Source of the DNA: a candidate division SR1 bacterium
GTDB taxonomy: Bacteria > Patescibacteriota > Gracilibacteria > Absconditabacterales > Absconditicoccaceae
NCBI GenBank assembly: GCA_026397475.1
Contig: JAPLUT010000005.1
Coordinates: 124,001 to 188,000 of the forward strand
Reading direction: 5' to 3'
DNA length: 64,000 nucleotides
Part shown: positions 45,414 through 55,481 of the stretch, in pieces
How positions within the stretch are numbered: the stretch's first letter is position 1
Layout: each line of letters starts with the position of its first letter
Notes under the pieces: model-generated
Told to the model about the DNA's origin: nothing
Seen by the model: only the letters and a program-made list of their open reading frames with translations
Database searches by the model: none
Translations under genes and position numbers: made by a program

Positions 45414-45525
45414 TTTAATGAATAATTAATAATGAAAAATGAATAATCTCTCGGGACAAGTGTTTGTATTTTTTTATTTAATAAATATTTTCCATCATTA
45501 TTCGTTGTTAGTTGTTCACTGTTAG
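45414..45525. repeat. Heptamer element with CTCGGGACAAGTGTT core (second copy)
   Basis: Left array TGAATAA-TTAATAA-TGAAAAA-TGAATAA, core CTCTCGGGACAAGTGTTTGT and an AT-rich stretch, right array CATTATTCGTTGTTAGTTG then TTCACTGTTAG. The stop of the next gene lies in the right array. Confidence 0.8.
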
Positions 45526-46295
45526 TTTTCTACGTTCACTTCATCACCACTGTTCGTAGTATCGATTCCGTCCACATCATCCTCAGTTTCTGTTGTGGAA
45601 GCGATATAGAATCAATTATTTCAGAGCTCATAAAATTTGTAATAGATTTTTTCTCGGATACCTGCTCAGAATGGAATCAATCCATAACCGATAACTGAAG
45701 GCAAAAGCATAAATAGATAAATTTTTTGCTGTATCGCTGCGGCCCCTGACATTTTGTATATCAGAGCATACGCAAGAAATGCCAGTGTAAATCAAAGAAC
45801 ATTCCCCATGAAAGATGATGCGCTATAATTGGGATTTGTAGAAAACTCTATTTGAGCGGCAGAAGCAAATACAGAGAAAAGAATATGAAATCCTAAAATA
45901 AGGAAGAGTACATCTATTTGATTTGCAAATACGACGTACACAGGAGCGAAGAAAAAGAAAAGAATTCCATTTGTCAACAATAACAGACCAAACATCTTGC
46001 TGGTATTATAATATTTTCTATTGAAAAATAAATTATATACTCAGCCTATAGCTATGTTTCCTATGAAAGTACTTATGAATCAGATAAACAAAAGCACTAA
46101 TGGCAAAAGAGGATTTACCGTAGAACCTGCTTGTTGACTAAATGCTCCTGTAAACATTCCTCCCATAAAGGAAAGAATTACAAATAGCAATGCAGCAATT
46201 ATTCCTCAGATAAGGATACCGATAAGAACCTTTCCTAGCAACTGCCATCCACTAAGATTGGCTGGCTCATTAAAGAAATCTGATTTAGATACCAT
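45522..46295 (-). CDS. Membrane protein, about six spans
   Basis: 257 residues. Spans at about 20-50 (VLIGILIGGIIAALLFVILSF), 65-90, 100-125 (GLLLLTNGILFFFFAPVYVVF), 130-150, 165-185 and 190-210, and an acidic cytoplasmic or external tail (TTETEDDVDGIDTTNSGDEVN). Weak resemblance in layout to Yip1-type proteins, but I do not recognise a family. It is next to a run of small lipoprotein genes on the same strand. Confidence 0.7.
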
Positions 46296-46355
46296 GACTA
46301 TAGGACTAAAGAATTAAAAAGTTTAAAGAAAGAGTGCCTTTTGTTTTACTCACGG

Positions 46356-46895
46356 CTACTGTGTACAGGTTATTGTTGATATGCTATTGATAAAACTACC
46401 AATATCTTTTTTCTTATCACTACTTAGTGAAAGCACATATAATGATGCACTATCCGTGAAAAAGTATTGTCATCAATACATAGTGCTCTTCTCAAATTGA
46501 TAGGAAAAAGCTGTTATATATCAAGAATATTGTAAACCATTACATTTAATCTTTTTTTTGGCATTATCTGTGGATTTATATTGCAATAATTTTATTTGAT
46601 TTTCCTTGGTATTGGAATCGACAAACTCTTTTATATTCATTCATGACAGAATAGCTGTTTTTACTACAACAAATGAGCTAATAAATCATGTATATCCTGT
46701 TCATACATTTTGTTTCATCTCTTGAAGCACTTTCATCCCCAAAATACTTGTATCTGGGGCTAGAGAAGAATATTGTTTATTATTATCATACATCCTCATA
46801 GAGAATCCGTCAAAATTCACCGAAAAATAGCTCTGAGATTTGCATCCCGTCAATATGAGTAAGGTAAATATGATCATCAGATAATATTTCTTCAT
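46356..46895 (-). CDS. Lipoprotein, unknown function
   Basis: 179 residues. Signal peptide with lipobox LTGC (Cys18). The mature part contains FSVNFDGFSMRMYDNN, a TGA-rich middle (GTGYTGFISS) and a C-terminal DKKKDIGSFINSISTITC. No family recognised. It ends 60 bp from the membrane protein gene and starts 9 bp after the gene at 46905, so all belong to one minus-strand run. Confidence 0.75.
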
Positions 46896-46904
46896 ATTAC
46901 ATTA

Positions 46905-47198
46905 TTAAATAAACATATACGCAATAGCCAAAACACTACCTAAAATTACTCAAAAGACAAAAGATCTTATATAAATCTTGTTTTTGTGAGGATGGTCTTC
47001 TTCATAGCCGAGCTGAATACGAGCAGCTATATACCCAAACATAGTTCAACAAAATACGAGATATCCTGGCATTATCATTTGTTTAATCAAAAGATAGTAT
47101 TCTGGACTGAAAATAACGCTTCCTCTGAGAAGGAATATCCCGACTCCTACGGTTAAAAAAAAGAAAATTCATTTAATAATTTCAAAGAAAGTATTCAT
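46905..47198 (-). CDS. Small membrane protein, three spans
   Basis: 97 residues with spans GIFFFLTVGVGIFLLRG, MIMPGYLVFCGTMFGYIAA and SFVFGVILGSVLAIAYMF, separated by short polar loops. Three TGA glycines. No family recognised. Confidence 0.65.
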
Positions 47199-47227
47199 AC
47201 TGTATGCTAAAAACTAAAACTTCATTA

Positions 47228-47593
47228 TTATTTTTTTCATATATCTTGTGCTGCTTTAATGATCTTTTCAAAGAGCCCAATATCTGCTTCATTAAGTTTT
47301 GTCTCATCTTTTGGCTCTGCGTTTCTCTCATCTATAAGCTTTTGAAAATCAGCAGTTACCCCACTTTGTTCTGTAGCCACCTCTGCGCTACCCGTTACCA
47401 CAGAAACTGTTCATGAATCTACTGCCCCCGTAAATTCTTCCATTGCTGGACTAGTTTCTCCTGTCAATATCGTTCCTGTTAATGCCTCTCCTGTTGGTTC
47501 TTGAGTATCATTAGACACTCCTATTGATTTTAGGGAACATCCTGCGACACTAGACATGAGTATCACTACTCCTAGCATGTATAATTTTTTCAT
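47228..47593 (-). CDS. Small lipoprotein
   Basis: 121 residues. Signal peptide with lipobox VAGC (Cys19). The mature part is Thr/Glu/Gly-rich (GEALTGTILTGETS) with a short helical C-terminus (KLIDERNAEPKDETKLNEADIGLFEKIIKAAQ). No family. It shares the start MKKLY with the next lipoprotein. Confidence 0.7.
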
Positions 47594-47635
47594 TATTTTT
47601 GTTTAAAATCTAAAATAATTTAAGCATATTTTGTT

Positions 47636-47899
47636 TTATTTGGTTTGATTTTTACTTTTTTCGATTGCGGCATTTATTTTTTCTATTGCAGCAGCCTGTT
47701 CCGATGTCATGCCCTCATTTCCGGTAGCATTTGCAATCGATCAGATGTCAGTGGTATTTGTGGTTTGAACCTGGATTCTTCTTACTATTGAAGGAGCCTT
47801 TTGTGGAGTAGTAGTTGCTGGTATTCGACTAATCTTGAAGGAGCACCCCGCTAAGATTATGGTAATTAGCGACACTCACATTATGTATAATTTTTTCAT
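47636..47899 (-). CDS. Small lipoprotein
   Basis: 87 residues. MKKLYIMGVSLITIILAGC gives a lipobox (Cys19). The mature part has TTTPQKAPSIV and a C-terminal helix MTSEQAAAIEKINAAIEKS. Two TGA glycines. First gene of the minus-strand run 47899 to 45522; on the minus strand TTGATT, 16 nt and TACTAT upstream may be its promoter. Confidence 0.65.
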
Positions 47900-48055
47900 T
47901 TGCATTGTGAAATATTCTAAAAATCATCAGAATAGTAGTGGTTTTCCAATAAAAATCAAATAAAAAATGGAAATAGCTGATTCATGATATGAGACATAAG
48001 ATACAATATAAAAGCAGTTGTATAGATATATATTTTTAGTAAACATACACTGAAT

Positions 48056-48092
48056 TTAAAATTCAAAACTCAAAATTTAAAATTTAAAATTA
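48056..48092 (+). repeat. TTTAAAA heptamer tract before truB
   Basis: TTTAAAA-TTCAAAA-CTCAAAA-TTTAAAA-TTTAAAA-TTA directly before the truB ATG. The remaining region 47900-48055 is AT-rich without a gene. Confidence 0.75.
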
Positions 48093-48099
48093 CGTTATT

Positions 48100-48825
48100 A
48101 TGCTCCTAGCAGTTGATAAACCAGCACGAATTACAAGCTTTGATGTGATTCGTATATTCAAACGCCACTATCCCAAACAAAAGATAGGACATAGTGGCAC
48201 GCTCGATCCTATGGCTACAGGCCTGATGATTCTCGCATTCGACAAAGATACAAAAAAACTCACAGAACTTATCGGATTAGATAAATCATATATCGCTACC
48301 ATTGATTTTTCCAAACTCACCGACACGCGAGATATGGAATATTGGGAGAAAATTACAAATTACGAACTCCAGATCACCAACTGAAAAGCGACAGGAGTCG
48401 AAATGCAAAATGGCACTGTAGAGGCGCCTATACTTGCTGAAATCACAAAAAAATTAGACAAACTTATCCCCTCTTACGACCTCCCTCTCCCTGCCTTTAG
48501 CGCAAAAAAAAGAGCCGGGAAAACATCCTACGATGAAGCAAGAGCTGGAAACATTATCGAAGAAAATAAAGTGATGAAAGTCCATAGTTATGAAATTTTA
48601 AAATATGAATTTCCTATTCTTCAGATTAAAATAGATGTTGGCTCAGGTACCTATATCAGATCTATCACTTACCGACTCGGACAACAATTGTGAATGGGAG
48701 GAACCCTGATTCAACTCAGAAGAACGCGTATCGGTGAATGGAATTTGGATACGATAAAAAATCGAAAAAATTTGCATAATAGCTATAAAGAAAGAGAAGA
48801 AATTATCCCTTTTGCAGAGATATAG
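48100..48825 (+). CDS. truB: tRNA pseudouridine-55 synthase
   Basis: 241 residues. LLAVDKPARITSFDVIRIFKR, then KIGHSGTLDPMATGLMILAF with the catalytic Asp in TLDPMATG, SYIATIDFSKLTDTRD, PAFSAKKRAGKTSYDEARAG, and VGSGTYIRSITYRLGQQLGMGGTLIQLRRTRIG. It makes psi55 in the T-loop of tRNA. A heptamer-derived stretch (48348-48385) encodes KITNYELQITN in the middle. The C-terminal PUA domain of longer TruB proteins is missing, as in other short forms. Gly of LGMGG is TGA. Confidence 0.95.
48348..48385 (+). repeat. Heptamer tract inside truB
   Basis: GAAAATTAC-AAATTAC-GAACTCC-AGATCACC: degenerate 7-bp units that encode KITNYELQITN, an insert between the TRDM region and the GVEMQNG segment. Confidence 0.6.
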
Positions 48826-48830
48826 TTTAC

Positions 48831-48859
48831 TTGACATTTTCTATAAAAAAAACTATACA
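48831..48859 (+). promoter_or_regulatory. Promoter for the gene at 48893
   Basis: TTGACA, a 17-nt spacer and TATACA, 34 nt before the GTG. Confidence 0.6.
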
Positions 48860-48892
48860 TATGTATGTGTGCTTTATCATATAAAATAAATA

Positions 48893-49324
48893 GTGGCATT
48901 CTCTCAAAAAACGAGTACTCCTTCCGTCGATACTTTCTCGCATGCAATAAAAAAATGTCGAAGTAGAGAAACTTCTGGTGCGCCGGAAGAACGATCTGAA
49001 AAAAATCCTTCGCGTGGACAATGCTTAGCAACTGCTCTTCTTGCAAATGAGGTTTTGTGATTGTCGGTATACGCAGAGAAACTTACCCTTGCCAGCAGAA
49101 CATTGTACCACTACTTCAATAAAAATGAAAACGATGAAGACTATCGTTTTTGCGCAGAACAGCTTACTCATTTTGAAATACTTGAAAGACAAAAAGAAAG
49201 ATTATTGGGTAAAGACCAACTCAATGTACTCTTGGAACAGAATCCAGGAATACAACAAAGGTATGCGTTACTTAAAAAGACATTTCAAACGGAGATACTA
49301 CAGAATTTAGAATTTAGAACTTAG
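48893..49324 (+). CDS. Unknown protein, 143 residues
   Basis: GTG start after an in-frame TAA at 48887. The frame crosses one TGA (VLGLSVYAEKLTLASR). The first half is basic and Ser-rich; the second is helical and charged (FEILERQKERLLGKDQLNVLLEQNPGIQQRYALLKK). The middle, TLASRTLYHYFNKNENDED, could be a DNA-binding helix pair, but I recognise no family. A good promoter sits just upstream, which supports a real gene. Starts at inner codons remain possible. The last residues are encoded by an AGAATTT heptamer tract. Confidence 0.55.
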
Positions 49325-49331
49325 ATTCTCA
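49306..49331 (+). repeat. AGAATTT heptamer tract
   Basis: AGAATTT-AGAATTT-AGAACTT-AGATTCT at the end of the preceding frame. Its stop codon lies in the tract. Confidence 0.6.
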
Positions 49332-49418
49332 AAGGGATAATAGTTTTTTTTGAATTGATTTTTTTGGTCACATCGCTATGCTTGGTCCGCATGTTTATTT
49401 GCTTTTTATAAAGACCTT

Positions 49419-50039
49419 ATGGCTACATCTGCAGAAGCATTATTGAAAAAATATGAAGATATCATCAAGGAAGAAGTGAATGTTAAAAGCATTGAAGACC
49501 TTGATGACTCAATCAAAATACAGAAAACCTTTAAGCCTATCGGTTCTCAACTTTCTGCAAAATTTGGGAAAGATACTGGAAAGATTATCCAGTTTGGGAA
49601 ACAAGGGAATATCAAAGATGCTGGTGACGGGAAAGTCACTATCTTTGATAATGACGGGAACGAACGAACACTTGAGAGTAATGAATATGAAATAGCATAT
49701 GAAGGAATCGATGGAAACAATATGGCTATAGACCAAAACATTATAGCTAAACTTGATTTAGAGCTTACGCCTGAGCTTCAAAGAGAAGGAATTGCTCGTG
49801 AAATTTCTAGATTTTTGAACCAAATGAGAAAAGATGCGGACTATACCGTAGACACCAAGGTAGTAATGCTCTATTCTACAGACAATGCGAATCTCTCTGG
49901 GATCTTGAGTGAATTTAAAGACTTCTTTACACATGAAGCATTAATTTCTGGGATACAATCCATGGATAATCCCCAAGGAGACATCATTGCATTATTTACT
50001 AACGGTGAATCGACTATAAACTTTGCGCTGAGAAAATAA
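49419..50039 (+). CDS. Free-standing IleRS C-terminal domain
   Basis: 206 residues, no TGA inside. EDIIKEEVNVKSIEDLDD, then KPIGSQLSAKFGKDTGKI, then LDLELTPELQREGIAREISRFLNQMRKDADYTVDTKVVM matches the C-terminal extension of isoleucyl-tRNA synthetases that follows the anticodon-binding helix bundle. No class I catalytic motif (HIGH, KMSKS) is present upstream; the frame starts at ATG 49419 after about 90 bp of AT-rich DNA. So this is either a split IleRS with its body elsewhere, or an independent protein. Complete and intact reading frame argues against a decayed remnant. Confidence 0.8.
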   Translation: MATSAEALLKKYEDIIKEEVNVKSIEDLDDSIKIQKTFKPIGSQLSAKFGKDTGKIIQFGKQGNIKDAGDGKVTIFDNDGNERTLESNEYEIAYEGIDGNNMAIDQNIIAKLDLELTPELQREGIAREISRFLNQMRKDADYTVDTKVVMLYSTDNANLSGILSEFKDFFTHEALISGIQSMDNPQGDIIALFTNGESTINFALRK

Positions 50040-50139
50040 TTACAATATTAAAAGATTATTAAGATTAAAAGATTTGTAGTGAAGCAATAAAGTCGGAATA
50101 TTTTAATTTTTCAATGTTTTAATCTTTTAATCTAAAAGC
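50040..50139. repeat. AT-rich inverted heptamer-type element before recX
   Basis: TATTAAAAGATTATTAAGAT then TAAAAGATTT, a GC-richer core (GTAGTGAAGCAATAAAGTCG), then TTTTAATTTTTC and TTTTAATCTTTTAATCTAAA. The outer parts are approximate reverse complements and resemble the arms of cassette 1. Confidence 0.65.
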
Positions 50140-50571
50140 ATGAAATGCCTCGACTACGCTCTTAAATATATCTACCGTTATCCTAAAACCGAAAAAGAGT
50201 TGAGAATTCAACTTTATACGAAAGGACATTCGACGAAAGATATAGACCAGACTATAGAAGAACTTAAGAAAAAAAACTATGTAAACGATACTTTATTTGC
50301 AGATAGTTACATCAAAAGCGAAGTCGTCAATAAAGGGAGACCTGCTATTCGCATTATTTTGAAATTACAACAAAAAGGAGTTCCCCAGGAGATCATCAAA
50401 GAAATATTAAAAAAATATCAGGAAGATATGGGCGAAGGCATCCATGAAAAAATAAAAAAAGAAATCGCAGCATACAAAAAAAGAGATGTAGATGGGTTTG
50501 ATATTATCCAGAAATTAATGAGGAAGTGATATAAATTAGATGATATTAAAAAAGTCATACAGAGCAAATAA
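50140..50571 (+). CDS. recX: Regulatory protein RecX
   Basis: 143 residues made of helical repeats: CLDYALKYIYRYPKTEKELRIQLYTKGHS, DIDQTIEELKKKNYVNDTLFADSYIK, GRPAIRIILKLQQKGVPQEII. RecX inhibits RecA filaments. It is 40 kb from recA. The last 17 residues follow a TGA glycine (MRKGYKLDDIKKVIQSK), which completes a third repeat. Confidence 0.88.
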
Positions 50572-50669
50572 AACAATTTGAAATTTGAAATTTATAATTT
50601 GAAATTTTGAAACACTGTTAGTGAGTTTTAAAATTGTAAATTTCGCCTTTAAAATTTAAAATTACTCCA
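50572..50669. repeat. AATTTGA heptamer element before yebC
   Basis: AATTTGA-AATTTGA-AATTTAT-AATTTGA-AATTTTG, a core with AACACTGTTAGTGAGTTTT, then AAATTTCGCCTTTAAAATTT and AAAATTACTCC. The right part approximates the reverse complement of the left. Confidence 0.75.
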
Positions 50670-51422
50670 ATGTGAAGATGGCATAGTATCGCGGCAAGAA
50701 AAGCATCATGAGATGCAAAAAAATCACAAGCCTACGCAAAAGTAGGAAAGATTATTCAAATCGCTGCAAGAAAATGAGCGGATCCAAAAATGAATCCCTC
50801 ACTAGAACTCGCACTTAGTAAGGCAAAACAATATAACTTACCAAGAGAAGTTGTTGAGAAGGCGATATTAAAATGATCAGGGAATCTTGAAGGAGAAAAT
50901 CTTGAAGAAATATTTTATGAATGATATGGGCCCGAAGGAGTAGCATTACTTATCAAGGCATTAACTCCAAATACCAATAGAAGTGCATCCAGCATAAAAC
51001 AGATTATGAACAAATATGGCTGAACTCTTTGAGCTATCGGTTCTGTGGCTTGGCAATTTAAAGAGCAATGAGTCTTGGTTATCGATGGGATTAGCGAAAC
51101 GGCTCAAGACAAATGAAAAACGATAGAAAGAGTTTTACCCTTACATAAAGAAGAACTTGAGGAACGCGCAATGGAGCTTCCTATAAGTGATTTTGAGGCC
51201 GATGAAAATACCGTAGTCATCTATACAGACAAAAAAGACTTTGCTATTGTACAAAATGCACTAGAAAAATTTCATTATCATATGGTCGAAGCAGATATTC
51301 AGTTTATTCCAGAAAATATGATTACACTTAATGAAGATGCAAAAACTAGACTCTATACCCTTCTTGATATGTTGGAAGACGATGAAGACGTAGATCACGT
51401 CTGGCATAACTTGGGGAGTTAA
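50670..51422 (+). CDS. yebC: YebC/PmpR (TACO1-like) protein
   Basis: 250 residues. MGRWHSIAARKASGDAKKSQAYAKVGKIIQIAARKGADPKMNPSLELALSKAKQ replaces the usual MAGHSKW... start; [44 protein letters not shown] and GGTLGAIGSVAWQFKEQGVLVI follow the family closely. YebC helps translation of difficult motifs and acts as a regulator in some bacteria. Codon 2 is TGA: the standard code would stop right after the start codon. About a dozen further TGA codons fall on family glycines. Confidence 0.95.
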
Positions 51423-51518
51423 TGAAAACTTTAAAATAAATAATGGTGGATTTCTTTTTATTAAAAAATAGGAAATACCTAGATTTCTCATTATTAATTA
51501 TGCACTATTCATTAATAT
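51423..51518. repeat. AT-rich heptamer-type element between convergent genes
   Basis: TAATGAAAACTTTAAAATAA then ATAATGG, core ATTTCTTTTTATTAAAAAAT with GGAAATACC, then TTCTCATTATTAATTATGC and ATTCATTAA. The core and outer arms resemble those at 27108. Confidence 0.6.
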
Positions 51519-53030
51519 TTATTTACATAATCCGGCATCTGAAAGCATTCTATAAAGCTCAAAAAGCTTTATAGTTTTTTTATAATTTCCAAGAGTTGGA
51601 AAATCTTTGTCGAGCTGCTGAACGATTCCTTGAAGTTCCCGAAGATTATCTGCATAACTTTTATCTATTTTATTAACATCAGAAAGCTTCATTATCGCTG
51701 ACTGTATCATTGCATTTCCTTCTTGTGTCGTAAGCATTTTATTTTCTCCCAAACATTTTAGTCCAAGAGCGTTGGCGATTTGATCTACTTCTTGAGATGA
51801 TGCACTTCTTCCATAGACAAGAATCGTTACTTTTCATTGATACTTACTATTGCTTGCATCAGAAAGCGTTGGTGATTTTATTTTATCAAATTCGAAATTT
51901 TGTATAGAAAATATCGGAGGAAGTTGAAGCATAAATTTCTTGAGATTTTCTGCACCATTACTACCAAAATCTGTACCTAACAGATATCCAAATGTGGACA
52001 CGTCTCTATATCTTTCTCTAAATTTATAATAACAAATCTCATTTGATTCATTGTTACATGAAACGATACTTTTTATTGTTTTATCAATAACGTTATCATC
52101 AATAAGTATATTCTTTCAATCTTTAAATATCCAATTATAGAGATAATATCAAATCATTTTAGCCTGATCTATGCTTCATCTATCTCCTGATCAAAATTTC
52201 GTTATATACTCAGATTCTAAGGACTTTATTTCTTTTTCTTTATCTTTTCTAATCTCTGATCGAAGATAGTAAAAGAACTCGTTGATGAGGGAAATATTTT
52301 CTTTGTTGGAGGTCATAGAAAGTTTGTCTGAGAGCAACAGAAACGCGCGCTTAGAATTTGCTATGAACGAAACCGTAATCGGCATAGTAAAAAACCCCTT
52401 ATCGTCTTCTGTAAATTCACCTATCTTCATATCAAGCACATCATTGGACTCATTATTGTCTCCTACGTTTTTGAAAAAATCTCCTCGTTTTTGAAGTAAG
52501 GTGATATCGTTAAATGGATTGTTTTTGAGAAAATTTATTCCTATAAGATTTGTATCTATCTTATCTGTATAATTTTCTTTCCATACGTTAAGAGAAGGAA
52601 GATAAATGTATTTGAGTAAATACGTATAGGGTATCTGAAGTGAATGTAAGTAATCAGTATATTTTGATATTTCTGTTTCTGTAGTAATGTTTTCCTGAAG
52701 AAGATCCTTTATGGTCTCTGAGGTTTTAAGAACATTTTGCGTAGTGGGATTGTTCTCTAGGATACGCATATCATAACTTGATATGTTTGCGAGTTGAGAG
52801 GACTTACCGTTGAGCGCTGCGATATCGCCATAAAGTTGGATACCAAAATAGATAGCAAGTCATGATGTTATTATAGCAAGGAAAAGCATCATCTTACTAT
52901 TATTTTTATTATCTTTGAAAAAATTATACGCTCTGCTCAAATAATTTTGTAGTTCATCAAGAAAAGAAGAGAGCTTAGTTAGGTCCATAGATATGATCTT
53001 TTTTTTCTGTGGTTGTTCTATTGCGTTCAT
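51519..53030 (-). CDS. Membrane-anchored protein, possible pilus-assembly component
   Basis: 503 residues. Cytoplasmic N-terminus of about 48 residues, one span (MMLFLAIITSGLAIYFGIQLY), then a long extracytoplasmic part that starts with a helical section (TQNVLKTSETIKDLLQENITTETEISKYTDYLHSL) and holds mixed alpha/beta sequence with VTILVYGRSASSQEVDQIANALGL. Single span plus coiled coil resembles the PilN/PilO architecture of type IV pili, but the sequence match is too weak to name it. It starts one base before the end of the next gene, so both are co-transcribed. The prepilin peptidase lies 9 kb away. Confidence 0.7.
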
Positions 53031-53031
53031 G

Positions 53032-54456
53032 CTATGGCGAAGAAGTAAAAATAGGATCTATATAGTCACTAATTTCTCTTTGTGATGATTTCTGGATTGG
53101 TAAAACAAAGTCCATCGTAGAGTTATTTACATTGAATACTGAACTTCCTATCTTGATAATTTTTGGCGTTATTTTTATGGATTTAGCATCAATCTTTTCT
53201 GAAATCACAAAAGCACTTTGTTTGATAAGATTTAATAAACTACTAAGAATAAAAATATGTGGATTTATTATTCATTTCTTAATCAGAGCTATTTCATCTT
53301 GTTTAAAGGTGTTTACATCGACAGTAAAACTAATTTGTTTTTGAGTAGGATCATATTTTTTGAAAGTAATTGAGAAACTTGGGATATCGGTTTGTTCTAG
53401 TTTTGTGTCGACATAATACATCACTTTTTTGAAAAAGTTTGTATCAGGTGGCGTTTTCTCCTTGTCTATAAGAGCATAATACCTATCAAAATCTCCCACG
53501 AGATTACAGTCATAATCTATCTCATAGGGATTAAGATAACAATTATTGAGATAAATAACAATATCCTTTTCTCCTCTATCTGCTAAGGTCTGCACATTTA
53601 TTTGCGCTTGATCTGCTGGAATATGCAAGGCATTTGCTAGACTAGAAATAAAGGTATCTAAATATCAAAACACCTTAATCGCGCTACTAAATTTTATAAT
53701 TTCCAATGAGAGCAAATATTTTTTGATTGATGTAGAATAGTCTTGGCTCTGGAGCATATCATATAGCTCTTGAGAAAAAAATCCATATTTGGAAATATCT
53801 TCTTTGAGAGAAGTGAGTTTCTGTGTATTGTTTAGGAACAGCGAAGAAAAACTATTGAGAGCTTGTTGAAGCACATCTTTTTTTTGAATATATCCAAGAG
53901 TTTTATCTTGTATTACTTTAGTGATATTAGTATCTTCTCAGCTTCCGGCAAGTGATAACGAAACGTATTGTTGATAGTCACTGAGATTTAGTGTCTTATC
54001 GAGAAACTGTTGTCCTTGTTTGTAAAGACCGATATATGTTTGATAAGTAGTGTCTGGCAATGTCTGTGAAGCGAAATAAATGTAACGACTGTATAAACGC
54101 AAAATGATAGATGCTAGGCCCGTTACAAGGATAATAAAAAATGATATTAAGAATAATTTCCAATACTGATTATGATATTTAGATTTATTCCCGATGATCA
54201 AACCACTCTCTCCAAGATCAACTCTTGATCATTTTTCCTCTGTCGCTTGTATTTTCATTCCAAGGCTTTCAAAGTTAACATCTTCCTTTTGTGGCTTATT
54301 TCCTTCTGCACTATTGAGCTGAGAAATAATATTTTGAGAAGGCAATATATTTTCTAAGTCATTGAGCTTAAGATTTTGCATTCATCAAAAATTTGGTTCT
54401 CATGAACCCTGCTTATTCGTATTTAGAGTGTTTGTATTTTCGTTTTGTTCTATCAT
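53032..54456 (-). CDS. Membrane-anchored protein, partner of the previous gene
   Basis: 474 residues. An 85-residue cytoplasmic N-terminus (NTLNTNKQGSGEPNFGGMQN and IQATEEKGSRVDLGESG) with several TGA glycines, one span (about 97-120, YWKLFLISFFIILVTGLASIIL), then an external region with helices (QQALNSFSSLFLNNTQKLTSLKED) and a beta-containing C-terminal domain (DIPSFSITFKKYDPTQKQISFTVDV). Same topology as its operon partner, so a heteromeric membrane complex is plausible. Function unknown. Confidence 0.7.
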
Positions 54457-54593
54457 AGAGATTGATTGAATAAAATCTCGTAGTTATAGTATATTCAGAA
54501 AGGCTCAAAATACCAAAAAATCTGAACTTCTCTTCCAGTTTTACTTGACAGAACGATAAAAATATATTCTACGCCTGATGTTAGATCTTTTTT

Positions 54594-54626
54594 TTATAAA
54601 AAAAACTTCCCAGATTCCCTGAGAAG
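54594..54626 (-). terminator. Terminator of the FISUMP-like gene
   Basis: On the minus strand CTTCTCAG and CTGGGAAG form an imperfect stem, then T8. The intergenic DNA from 54457 to 54590 holds no gene. Confidence 0.65.
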
Positions 54627-54638
54627 CTCATATACACT

Positions 54639-55403
54639 CTAGTTTTTGATACAACGGACGGAAAAAGCAGAAAATCTATTATTTCCTAAAGGGACTCATT
54701 CTTTTTTGGTGCAGCTGAACAAAGAGCCATCAGCACATCTTAAGCATATATTTTCACCTATAAATACAAAACTATCACTGTTTTTTCCATACCAACCCGT
54801 GAATAGTATTTGTTCTCATTTCAAGAAAGACTGATAGTCTCATGAATATTTTTTCTCTATGATGTCTTTATAAAAATGTATAGAATCTGGTAATTTCTTG
54901 TTTACTCTTTCTGTTTCCCTTGCGGCAGAGTTTTCATCAAAAAATTGTTGTCACGCATAATCTCCCTCTAGATACTCTTGGACGTCTCCCTCTGGATTTA
55001 CCTTTATTTTTATGCCATTTTGGTCTATTGCTCCTATTCGATTACTTGTATCTTCTACTCTAAAATTTCTATCTTCAAGTTCTGGTAGCTTGTCTAATGT
55101 TTCATTACTTTCTTTCTCTCATGTAAATGAGGTTCTAAACTCCTCTTCTTTTAGCTCTGGATTCGTTTTTTTAGCAAGAAAAAATGCTTCATAAAAAGCT
55201 TTTTCCTTTTTTCTTTCTGATTTTGGAAGTTCTTTATATTCTTTTTTAAGTTTCTTATATTCAGCATCCATAATCATAGCCTTAAATAGAGCTATTTTGT
55301 AAGACTTAATAAAAGTAATTGATCATGGAACTTTTCCTGCTGTAGAGAGCTTATCTTTTATATCCTCTATAAATTCCCAAATATTTTTTGCTTTATTTAC
55401 CAT
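54639..55403 (-). CDS. FISUMP-like domain protein, Lys-rich, no signal peptide
   Basis: 254 residues. The first 120 are helical and very rich in Lys and Glu (EYKKLKKEYKELPKSERKKEKAFYEAF). The C-terminal half ends in LFTGWYGKNSDSFVFIGENICLRCADGSLFSC then VPLGNNRFSAFSVRCIKN, which matches the end of the FISUMP (Fibrobacter major paralogous) domain (GFSVRC-x-K), with Cys pairs. That domain is normally extracellular, yet no signal sequence is seen here. Own promoter and terminator. Function unknown. Confidence 0.65.
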
Positions 55404-55437
55404 GGATACGTTGACTGATAAAATTGAAATAAGATTA

Positions 55438-55465
55438 TTTATACATATTTGATACTATATGTCAA
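55438..55465 (-). promoter_or_regulatory. Promoter of the FISUMP-like gene
   Basis: On the minus strand TTGACA, a 16-nt spacer and TATAAA, 35 nt before the ATG at 55403. Confidence 0.7.
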
Positions 55466-55481
55466 TCACACATTAAAAACA

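Noticed and set aside
48643-49046. Minus-strand frames at 48.6-49.0 kb
   Set aside because: Antisense to truB and the 48893 gene; no start context or motif.
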